Below are positions 54,575 to 64,000 of a stretch of 64,000 nucleotides of DNA, piece after piece. Position 1 is the first letter of the stretch, and each line of letters begins with the position of its first letter. The notes under the pieces were generated by a model, which was given only the letters and a program-made list of their open reading frames with translations, was not told the DNA's origin and ran no database searches. Made by a program: the position numbers and the translations under genes. The stretch comes from Mycobacterium sp. IS-1496 (GTDB lineage: Bacteria > Actinomycetota > Actinomycetes > Mycobacteriales > Mycobacteriaceae), in assembly GCF_001499995.1 (NCBI RefSeq), contig NZ_LQIU01000020.1, forward strand, positions 1 through 64,000, given 5' to 3'.

Positions 54575-56425
54575 ATGACAGTGGAGTTCTTCGGCGAGGT
54601 TTCCGGCGTATCGGTGTTGGCGCAGGGTGACGAGGGCGGTGGCGCCGCGATCAACGAGATCATCGGCCTGTCCGTCGCGGCCGCCGTCATCACGGCGGTG
54701 CTCCTGTACATCGGCTACCTGCACCGCAATCACAAGATCAGCTGGCTGACGAAGCTGGCCGACTGGTCGGGGCGCCGGTTCAAACGGCCGCCGTGGGTGG
54801 CGCTGCCGGTTGCGATGTTCACCGCCTCGATCATCTGCGCGCTGTTCGGCTTCATCTGGGACGTCAGCCTGCACATCGGCAACGGCCGTGACGACGGCGC
54901 GCTGGCGAACCCCGCGCACTACTTCATCCTCATCGGCCTCTTCGGCATCTTCGTCGCGGGCTGCACGGCGATGGTGCTGCCATTCGACCGCCCGGGCCCA
55001 GCAGCAGTCCGCATCACCGACCACTGGCACGCGCCTGTCGGTGGGCTCGTCATGGCCGGCTGCGGGCTCTATGCATTGATGGGATTCCCGCTCGACGACA
55101 TCTGGCACCGCATCTTCGGCCAGGACGTGACGCTGTGGGGTCCCACCCACCTGATGATGATCGGCGGTGCCGGTTTCTCCACGCTGGCCGCGGCGTACCT
55201 CGAGTACGAGGGCAAGCGGGCGGTCGGCCCGGATGCGCCGCGTGACGGTCTCGGCCTGAAGTTCGTTCTCTACCTGGCCTTCGCGGGTGTGCTGATCGGC
55301 GCATCGGTCTACCAGATCGAGTTCGACTTCGGCGTGCCCCAGTTCCGGCAGGTCTTCCAGCCGATGCTGATCGCCGCCGCCGCTGCCCTGGCCCTGGTGA
55401 TGGCCCGCATCTTCCTCGGTCGAGGCGCCGCGATCATCGCCGCGTTGATCGCCATCGGCCTCCGCGGCATCGTCGCCTTCCTCGTCGCTCCGGTGCTCGA
55501 CGCACCGGTCAACTGGTTCCCGCTCTATCTGGGCGCGGCCGTGGTCGTCGAGTTGGTCGCCCTCACCCCGCTGTTCAAACGGCCGATCGTGTTCGGTCTG
55601 GTCGCCGGTCTCGGGATCGGCACCGTCGGGCTGTGGCTGGAATCGCTGTGGATCAACGCCGTCTACCACCACGCGTGGCCGACCAGCATCTGGCCCGAGG
55701 CGCTGTCGATGTCCGTGCCGGTCGCGGTGCTCGTCGGCGCCTGCGGCGCGATGGCGGGCATGGTGATCACCGGGCAGCGCCTCCCCAAGCGGGCGATCGG
55801 TGCCGGCCTTGTCGCCCTGACCGTCCTCGCGATCGGCGCCGCCGCGGCCAACGGCCTGCGCTACACCGTGCCCGAGAACACGACCGCCGCGATCACACTG
55901 ACCGAGGCCCCGCCCGTCAACGGCGAGCGCTACGTGACCGCCGACGTCCGCATCAACCCGCCCGACGCGATCAGCGACGATCCGAACTGGGTGTCGGTGC
56001 TCGGCTGGCAGGGCGGCCTGGTCAACCAGCGCGGTCAGTTCGTCGACAACCTCGAGAAGGTCGGCCCCGGCCACTACGTGTCCACCCAGCCGATGCCGGT
56101 GTCGGGCACCTGGAAGACGCTGCTGCGCGTCCACGACGGCAAGACGCTGGCCGCCGTGCCGATCTACCTCGCGGGCGACCCGGGGATCGGCGCGCAGGAA
56201 GTGCCCGCGGAACCCCAGTTCACCCGGCCCATGGTCTCGGAGATCACCATCCTCCAGCGTGAGCGCAGCCCCGACATCCCGCAGTCGCTGTGGCTGATCG
56301 GCTGCCTGGTGGTGCTGGCCTGCACGCTGACCATGATCGCCGGCATCACCTGGGGTGGCGGCCGCATCAACAACAGCGAGCCGAGCGGCAGCGAGGCCGA
56401 ACTGCAACCGTCGGCGCAGGCATGA
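54575..56425 (+). CDS. Large membrane protein with duplicated Asp/His motif and FixH-like domain
   Basis: A 616-residue polytopic membrane protein I cannot assign to a named family. About ten helices precede residue 425. Two repeats share the pattern Asp-x3-His-x3-Gly-x-Asp-x5/6-Pro-x-His: Asp96, His100, Gly104, Asp106, Pro113, His115, and Asp174, His178, Gly182, Asp184, Pro190, His192. They flank helices and suggest a buried metal or heme site. A soluble domain (about 440-540) resembles FixH/YtkA-type copper-related domains, followed by a final membrane helix (about 570-590). It heads the unit. Confidence 0.75.
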   Translation: MTVEFFGEVSGVSVLAQGDEGGGAAINEIIGLSVAAAVITAVLLYIGYLHRNHKISWLTKLADWSGRRFKRPPWVALPVAMFTASIICALFGFIWDVSLHIGNGRDDGALANPAHYFILIGLFGIFVAGCTAMVLPFDRPGPAAVRITDHWHAPVGGLVMAGCGLYALMGFPLDDIWHRIFGQDVTLWGPTHLMMIGGAGFSTLAAAYLEYEGKRAVGPDAPRDGLGLKFVLYLAFAGVLIGASVYQIEFDFGVPQFRQVFQPMLIAAAAALALVMARIFLGRGAAIIAALIAIGLRGIVAFLVAPVLDAPVNWFPLYLGAAVVVELVALTPLFKRPIVFGLVAGLGIGTVGLWLESLWINAVYHHAWPTSIWPEALSMSVPVAVLVGACGAMAGMVITGQRLPKRAIGAGLVALTVLAIGAAAANGLRYTVPENTTAAITLTEAPPVNGERYVTADVRINPPDAISDDPNWVSVLGWQGGLVNQRGQFVDNLEKVGPGHYVSTQPMPVSGTWKTLLRVHDGKTLAAVPIYLAGDPGIGAQEVPAEPQFTRPMVSEITILQRERSPDIPQSLWLIGCLVVLACTLTMIAGITWGGGRINNSEPSGSEAELQPSAQA

Positions 56426-56592
56426 CGGTGACGCCGGCCGCCTCGGACGTCGTGTACCTGGCCGACCATCCGATCTGGATCGCGGTGCCGGCGTTCGCGC
56501 CGGCCATCGTGGTCGCCGGTGTCGTCGTCTACATTGCGGCGAAGAACCGCCGCAGGGACGGTGGACACCCGGACCGAGAAGGGAACACGTGA
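56422..56592 (+). CDS. Single-helix small membrane protein
   Basis: A 56-residue peptide with one central membrane helix (about 20-40) and a basic cytoplasmic tail (Lys-Asn-Arg-Arg-Arg). Both ends overlap the neighbours by ATGA/GTGA, so it is part of the four-gene transcript. It may be a small stabilising subunit. Confidence 0.7.
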   Translation: MTVTPAASDVVYLADHPIWIAVPAFAPAIVVAGVVVYIAAKNRRRDGGHPDREGNT

Positions 56593-57020
56593 CACGCACC
56601 GCACGACGCTCCGGATCAGCATTGATGGTGACGGCGGCGGCGCTGCTGGTCGCTGCCTGCGGCGGCTCACAGGACGGCGGTGACGCGGCGGGCCAGAGCC
56701 CGTCCGCGTCGACCATCAGCCCGTCGGAGATGACCGACCAGCAGCGGCCGACCGACCGGCTGACCATCGACATCAGCATCGAGGGCGGCAACGTCACCCC
56801 CACCAACGCGCGGCTTCAGGGCAAGCTCGGCGAGCCGATCGTGCTGCGCGTCAACAGCGACGCCGCCGATGAACTGCACGTGCACTCGGTTCCGGAGCAC
56901 ACGTTCCGTGTCGAGCCGAAGGCCGGCCAGATGTTCCAGTTCACCGTGGACGTGCCGGGCAACGTCGAAATCGAGTTACACGAACTGAACCGCGTGGTCG
57001 CCGGCGTGCAAGTGCAGTGA
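56589..57020 (+). CDS. Cupredoxin-like lipoprotein
   Basis: A 143-residue lipoprotein, lipobox Leu-Val-Ala-Ala-Cys24. The mature domain (about 60-143) has a cupredoxin fold pattern, with His97, His99 and His104 in one loop and His131 near the C-terminus. The usual Cys and Met copper ligands of type-1 centres are absent. It probably sits on the outer face of the membrane beside the two polytopic proteins. Start is GTG 56589. Confidence 0.8.
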   Translation: MTRTARRSGSALMVTAAALLVAACGGSQDGGDAAGQSPSASTISPSEMTDQQRPTDRLTIDISIEGGNVTPTNARLQGKLGEPIVLRVNSDAADELHVHSVPEHTFRVEPKAGQMFQFTVDVPGNVEIELHELNRVVAGVQVQ

Positions 57021-58354
57021 CCTCCGCGGCGCACCTCACGGTCCTGGCACACGGGCTCGGCGGCTCCACCGATCTGCCGATCCCCTACACCTACGCACTG
57101 CTCGGCGCCGCCTGGGCGCTCACCGCGACCTTCGCCGTCGTCGCGCTCGCCTGGCGCAAACCGCGGTTCGACGAGAACCGGCCCGGACGCGCGCTGCCGC
57201 CGTGGGTCACCACCGTCGTCGACGCGCCCGTCACGCGCTGGGTGATCGCGCTGGCGGCACTGGCGTTCACGCTCTGGGTGGCGATGGCCGCGTTCTTCGG
57301 CCCGCAGAACGCCGAGAACCCCCTGCCCGGGGTGTTCTACGTGCTGCTCTGGGTCGGATTGGTCGCGCTGTCGTGGGCATTCGGACCGGTCTGGCGGGTG
57401 CTCTCGCCGGTGCGCGCCCTCTCCCGCGTGCTGCGGTTGCACCGGCGCAGGGACCGGCCGCCGTATCCGGTGCGGCTCGGCTACTGGCCCGCCGTGTTCG
57501 GGTTGTTCGCGTTCGTGTGGCTCGAACTGGCCAGCCCCGACCCGGGCTCGGTCACCGCCATTCGCACCTGGTTGCTGATCTATGTCGGCGTGACGTTCGC
57601 CGGTGCGCTGTGGTTCGGCGAGCGGTGGTGCGCGCGCGCCGACCCGTTCGAGGTGTACAGCGTGGTGGCCTCCCGGCTGTCGCTGTTCCGCCGCCAGCGC
57701 GACACCGGGCGGATCGCGATCGGCAACCCCTTCGACCACCTGCCGACGCTGCCGGTGCGGCCGGGCACCGTCGCGGTGTTGTCGGTGCTGCTCGGCTCCA
57801 CCGCGTTCGACAGCTTCTCGGCGATGCCGGTGTGGCGCGATTTCGTCGACTCGACCGCCGACGGCGCAGGGACCGCGACGCTGCTCAAGACGGCGGGGCT
57901 CGCGGTGTTCGTGCTGATCGTGGCGGGCACGTTCAGCGCAGCGGCCATGGCGACCGCGGGGGTCGACCGGCAGCGGCGCCGGCAACTGCCCGGGCTGATG
58001 GCGCACTCGCTGATCCCGATCGTCATCGGCTACGTGTTCGCCCACTACCTGTCGTACCTCGTCGAACGGGGTCAGCAGACCGTGATCCTGCTGGCCGACC
58101 CGCTGCAGCGCGGCTGGAACGTGTTCGGTCTGGCCAACACCGAGGTGAGCTATCTGTTGTCGATGCATCCGTCGGTGCTCGCGACGCTGAAGGTGGCGTT
58201 CGTGGTGGCCGGCCACATGGCCGGAGTCGTGGCCGCACACGACCGGGCGCTCAAACTGCTGCCGTCGACACACCAGCTCACCGGCCAGCTCGCCATGATG
58301 CTGGTGATGGTCGGCTACACCTTTACGGGGTTGTATCTACTTTTCGGTGGCTGA
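57017..58354 (+). CDS. Polytopic membrane protein of the membrane system
   Basis: A 445-residue protein with about ten membrane helices and long loops rich in Arg. No known family recognised. Conserved-looking residues include several His and Trp in helices (Ala-His-Tyr-Leu-Ser-Tyr-Leu, and Gly-His-Met-Ala-Gly-Val-Val-Ala-Ala-His). It starts at GTG 57017 overlapping the lipoprotein stop, completing the coupled four-gene unit. Confidence 0.75.
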   Translation: MTSAAHLTVLAHGLGGSTDLPIPYTYALLGAAWALTATFAVVALAWRKPRFDENRPGRALPPWVTTVVDAPVTRWVIALAALAFTLWVAMAAFFGPQNAENPLPGVFYVLLWVGLVALSWAFGPVWRVLSPVRALSRVLRLHRRRDRPPYPVRLGYWPAVFGLFAFVWLELASPDPGSVTAIRTWLLIYVGVTFAGALWFGERWCARADPFEVYSVVASRLSLFRRQRDTGRIAIGNPFDHLPTLPVRPGTVAVLSVLLGSTAFDSFSAMPVWRDFVDSTADGAGTATLLKTAGLAVFVLIVAGTFSAAAMATAGVDRQRRRQLPGLMAHSLIPIVIGYVFAHYLSYLVERGQQTVILLADPLQRGWNVFGLANTEVSYLLSMHPSVLATLKVAFVVAGHMAGVVAAHDRALKLLPSTHQLTGQLAMMLVMVGYTFTGLYLLFGG

Positions 58355-58383
58355 GGTCACATGTCGGGGGTTACTGTGGCAGA

Positions 58384-59055
58384 GTGCCCCCCGAAGAGTC
58401 ACTGGAGCGGGCGCTTGCCGGTGGATCGCCACAGAACGTCGGATGGTTCCGGTACCACTTCGCGGACGGCCGCTGGGAGTGGTCCGACCAGGTACATCTG
58501 ATGCACGGGTACCAGCCGGGAACCGTCACTCCCACCACTGAACTGGTACTCGCTCACAAACACCCGGACGACTACGTCTCGGTGGCCGCGACGCTCGACG
58601 ACATCCGCCGCACCCACCGCACGTTCAGCACCCGCCACCGGATCATCGACACCGGCAAACGCATCCACGACGTCGTGGTGATCGCCGACCGGTTGTTCGA
58701 CGAGACCGGGGACATCGTCGGCACCCAGGGCTTCTACGTCGACGTCACCCCCAGCCGCCTCGAGGAGTCCACCCGCGAGATGGCGGCGGCCACCGCCGCG
58801 GCGATGGTCGAGCACCGCGCGTCCATCGAACGCGCCAAAGGGATGCTCATGCTGGTCTACCGCGTCGACGCGGTCGCGGCCTTCGAACTGCTCAAGTGGC
58901 GGGCCGCCGAAGCCGGGGTAAAGCTGCGCACCTTCGCCGAACGCCTGCTCGCCGACTTCACGGCCCTGTACTACGAGGACACGCTGCCGCCGCGTTCGGC
59001 ATTCGACCACCTGCTGCTCACCGTTCACCACCGGGTCCGCGCCGCGGGTGTGTGA
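58384..59055 (+). CDS. PAS-ANTAR RNA-binding antiterminator
   Basis: A 223-residue protein: a PAS-like sensor (about 15-125) and a C-terminal ANTAR domain (about 145-200; Arg-Ala-Lys-Gly-Met-Leu-Met-Leu) that binds paired RNA hairpins to prevent termination. The -10 TACTGT (58372-58377) is 6 nt before the GTG, so it is leaderless. Its signal and target transcript are unknown, possibly in the flanking membrane system. Confidence 0.88.
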   Translation: MPPEESLERALAGGSPQNVGWFRYHFADGRWEWSDQVHLMHGYQPGTVTPTTELVLAHKHPDDYVSVAATLDDIRRTHRTFSTRHRIIDTGKRIHDVVVIADRLFDETGDIVGTQGFYVDVTPSRLEESTREMAAATAAAMVEHRASIERAKGMLMLVYRVDAVAAFELLKWRAAEAGVKLRTFAERLLADFTALYYEDTLPPRSAFDHLLLTVHHRVRAAGV

Positions 59056-59082
59056 CCGGCCGCGCGGCGCTACCGTGGCGCT

Positions 59083-59649
59083 ATGCGCGCGCTCATTGTC
59101 GTCGACGTCCAGAACGACTTCTGCGAGGGCGGCTCGCTGGCCGTGACCGGCGGGGCCGCGGTGGCCCGGCGCATCAGCGACCTGATCACGGAAAACGACA
59201 CGTCGTCGGGCACCGGCTACGACCACATCGTGGCGACCAAGGACTTCCACATCGACCCCGGCGAACACTTCTCCGCCACGCCGGACTACCGGGTGTCCTG
59301 GCCCCGCCACTGCGTCGTCGGCACCGAGGGCGCCGAATTCCACCCCGACCTGGACCCGTCACCGGTCGAGGCGGTGTTCACCAAGGGTGAGTACTCGGCG
59401 GCCTACAGCGGGTTCGAGGGCCGCGACGCGACGGGAACGACGCTGGGCGACTGGCTGCGTGAACGCGGCGTCGACGAGGTCGACGTCGTCGGGATCGCCA
59501 CGGACTACTGCGTCCGGGCCACCGCGGCCGATGCGGCGGCGGCCGGCCTGCGCACCCGCGTGCTGCTCGACCTCACCGCCGGGGTGGCGGAGGAGTCGAC
59601 CACCGAGGCGGTCGAGGCGCTGCGCGGCGCCGGCGTCGCCGTCATCTGA
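59083..59649 (+). CDS. pncA: Pyrazinamidase/nicotinamidase PncA
   Basis: A 188-residue PncA converting nicotinamide to nicotinic acid and pyrazinamide to its active acid. The catalytic triad is Asp8, Lys101 and Cys143. Metal ligands correspond to Asp54, His56, His62 and His76. A loop near residues 38-46 is about five residues longer than in M. tuberculosis, which could shift drug or substrate fit. It ends well before glgX. Confidence 0.94.
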   Translation: MRALIVVDVQNDFCEGGSLAVTGGAAVARRISDLITENDTSSGTGYDHIVATKDFHIDPGEHFSATPDYRVSWPRHCVVGTEGAEFHPDLDPSPVEAVFTKGEYSAAYSGFEGRDATGTTLGDWLRERGVDEVDVVGIATDYCVRATAADAAAAGLRTRVLLDLTAGVAEESTTEAVEALRGAGVAVI

Positions 59650-59804
59650 GACGGTGCCGCCGGTGTGACCGGCTAGGCCGTTGAGAAGTCCCGAATTGGG
59701 TATATCTCGGTGACGCCGCCAAGGGCTGCGGTCGTGCTGCCCGCACGCCGCTCGGCCCGTAACGTCGCCCCCGACCCGCGAACCAACCCTCAGGAGCGTG
59801 CACT

Positions 59805-61949
<2,145 letters not shown>

Positions 61950-61959
61950 AGAACGCGGA

Positions 61960-62355
61960 TCACTCCACGACGGTGAAGAACGAGTCACCGTCCTCTGGGG
62001 TGCCGCTGACCTGACCGGCATCGGTGCCGTGATGGTCGACGTCGAGGTTGTCGATCTGGTCTTCGGGCCTCGGCTCGATCTCACCCGCGGGCGCGGAGTC
62101 GTCGGCGGGTGCGGCGCCGGCCGCACTGTCGGGCACCTCGGCGGCCAGCTTCTCGTCGAGCGACTCCCCGCCGCCGACCTCGCCGCGCGGCAACTGGTCG
62201 GACCGGTCGGCCTCGCTCCAGTGCTCGGGCGGGTCGACGACGATATCGCCGTCGTCGTTGCGAACGTCGTCTGCGTCGAGACCCTCCATGGGCCGCAGGG
62301 TGTCGCCGGTGCCGCCGGCATCGTTCGCCGAGTCGAAGTCGATGTTGTCGCTCAT
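61960..62355 (-). CDS. DUF5709 acidic protein
   Basis: A 131-residue strongly acidic protein with the family's Pro-Pro-Glu-His-Trp-Ser, then Gly-Gly-Gly-Glu-Ser-Leu-Asp-Glu-Lys-Leu. DUF5709 proteins are common in actinobacteria with no known function. ATG 62355 is preferred over the longer frame. Convergent with glgX. Confidence 0.83.
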   Translation of the reverse strand: MSDNIDFDSANDAGGTGDTLRPMEGLDADDVRNDDGDIVVDPPEHWSEADRSDQLPRGEVGGGESLDEKLAAEVPDSAAGAAPADDSAPAGEIEPRPEDQIDNLDVDHHGTDAGQVSGTPEDGDSFFTVVE

Positions 62356-62425
62356 GTCGGCCGGTTGCCCCGAGGGCCTGGGCACTAAACCTGATTGCGA
62401 CGGCCGCTACACCTCGCCACGGCGT

Positions 62426-62443
62426 CCGTACCAGCAGGTACGG
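62426..62443. promoter_or_regulatory. TetR operator palindrome
   Basis: CCGTACC-AGCA-GGTACGG is a perfect 7-bp inverted repeat with a 4-bp spacer, 54 bp upstream of the TetR start, and also near the divergent DUF5709 start. Confidence 0.55.
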
Positions 62444-62497
62444 TACGTTTGCTGGAAGCGCCGTCAGGGCATCCGCACCGGCCGTATGCTGCCGGTC

Positions 62498-63052
62498 ATG
62501 GCGACCGAGCGTGACCGCCCGACATCGCTGGACGACTGGATCGACGCGGGTTTCGCGCTGCTCGCCGAGGGCGGCCCCAACGCGTTGCGTATCGGCAGGC
62601 TCTGCGACCGGTTGCACGTCACCAAGGGCAGTTTCTACTGGCACTTCCGCGACATCCGGGCCTACCGTGCGGCGCTGGTCGAAGCGTGGGGCGAGGTCCG
62701 CGACCGGGAGCGTCGCCGCTTCGCCGCGATGCACGATGCGCCACCGCGCCAACGCATGCAGGTGATGATGGAGGCCCTCGTCAGCCCGTCGCACTGGGCG
62801 GTCGAACGCGTGATGCGGACCTGGGCGATCGGCGACGAGAAGGTGGCCGACCAGGTCCGCCGGAGTGACCGGCGGGTGCTGGCCGCGCTGCAGCAGGCGT
62901 TCCTCGACGAGGGCTTCTCGACGAACGAGGCGGCGCTGCGCTCGACGATCATGTTCTCCGCCGGTGTCGGCCTGCTGCACGCCGCCGACCCGGGCCAGAC
63001 CGCCCCGCCCGCGGTGCGCGACCAGTTCCTCGAGTTCATGCTCCGCAGGTGA
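62498..63052 (+). CDS. TetR-family regulator beside acyl-CoA dehydrogenase
   Basis: A 184-residue TetR regulator with HTH residues Asp-Arg-Leu-His-Val-Thr-Lys-Gly-Ser-Phe-Tyr-Trp-His-Phe. ATG 62498 follows the -10 TATGCT (62485-62490) by 7 nt, favouring a leaderless start there rather than ATG 62486. It may control the acyl-CoA dehydrogenase that follows. Confidence 0.86.
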   Translation: MATERDRPTSLDDWIDAGFALLAEGGPNALRIGRLCDRLHVTKGSFYWHFRDIRAYRAALVEAWGEVRDRERRRFAAMHDAPPRQRMQVMMEALVSPSHWAVERVMRTWAIGDEKVADQVRRSDRRVLAALQQAFLDEGFSTNEAALRSTIMFSAGVGLLHAADPGQTAPPAVRDQFLEFMLRR

Positions 63053-63141
63053 CCCCTTCTTACTACTGACCGGTAGCCGACCCGACCAACCGGTGAGTTA
63101 GTGTGAAATCAGACCCTCAGTCCCCGAGCAGGGAGTCACAC

Positions 63142-64000
<859 letters not shown>

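Noticed and set aside
54455..56806. A 783-codon minus-strand frame over the membrane system
   Set aside because: Shadow; composition is Arg/Asp/Gly-rich noise while the plus strand gives clear membrane helices.

Overview
This window looks like the chromosome of a pigmented, saprophytic mycobacterium (Mycolicibacterium type). The coding sequence is very GC-rich with strong GC3. The first 20 kb keeps the order of the M. tuberculosis Rv3850-Rv3859c region: DUF6474 protein, Hns, RraA, EthA/EthR, PHP protein, GltD, GltB. Insertions not expected in M. tuberculosis are copC/copD, a MerR regulator, a third-type dinB, a large catalase, and an F420-type luciferase-like oxidoreductase. Other mycobacterial marks are F420-dependent enzymes, WS/DGAT, a CYP138/TetR/Msr locus, a KstR-type operator, a 13E12-like fragment and many promoters with the -10 hexamer 6-8 nt from the start codon (leaderless genes). 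I see no tRNA, rRNA, CRISPR array, insertion sequence or prophage.

Layout. 0-3.5 kb: secreted protein, DUF6474, CopC/CopD, Hns. 3.5-8.3 kb: MerR-RraA pair, divergent ethA/ethR, SOS-linked dinB. 8.3-13.4 kb: catalase, PHP protein, TIGR03086-type protein, F420 oxidoreductase, a small unlisted ORF. 13.5-19.6 kb: gltBD. 20-24.7 kb: thioesterase, aquaporin, three coupled secreted proteins, Dps, DNA glycosylase. 24.9-32.4 kb: an eight-gene carotenoid operon (crtE, I, B, Yc, Yd, T-like, U, Rieske oxygenase) predicted to make isorenieratene and probably an oxidised derivative. 32.5-39.5 kb: WS/DGAT with hydrolase, DUF427, SRPBCC, FAD oxidase, a decayed methyltransferase pseudogene, and a putative KstR-controlled operon. 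39.6-46 kb: msrB-msrA, CYP138 with divergent TetR, a second TetR, methyltransferase, CBS-BON/TerC, small HTH protein. 46-49 kb: glycosyltransferase, methyltransferase and toroid-protein operon. 49.2-54.4 kb: F420 PPOX enzyme, DUF222 fragment, small hypotheticals, acyl-CoA dehydrogenase, tandem DUF427, zinc alcohol dehydrogenase. 54.5-58.4 kb: an uncharacterised four-gene membrane system. 58.4-64 kb: PAS-ANTAR regulator, PncA, GlgX, DUF5709, TetR, and an acyl-CoA dehydrogenase cut by the window end.

How the parts work together. Several units concern redox or envelope stress: catalase, Dps, MsrAB, carotenoids and the CopC/CopD pair. Regulation is legible in several places: a MerR dyad in a 19-bp spacer, an EthR-type operator between two outward leaderless promoters, a LexA box on dinB, a KstR box, and nested TetR palindromes between cyp138 and its regulator.

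The two best candidates for undescribed biology are the four-gene membrane system at 54575-58354, whose large protein carries a duplicated Asp/His motif and sits beside a cupredoxin-like lipoprotein, and the Rieske oxygenase and methyltransferase built into the carotenoid operon. Gene families and M. tuberculosis locus names are recalled from knowledge; no database search was possible.
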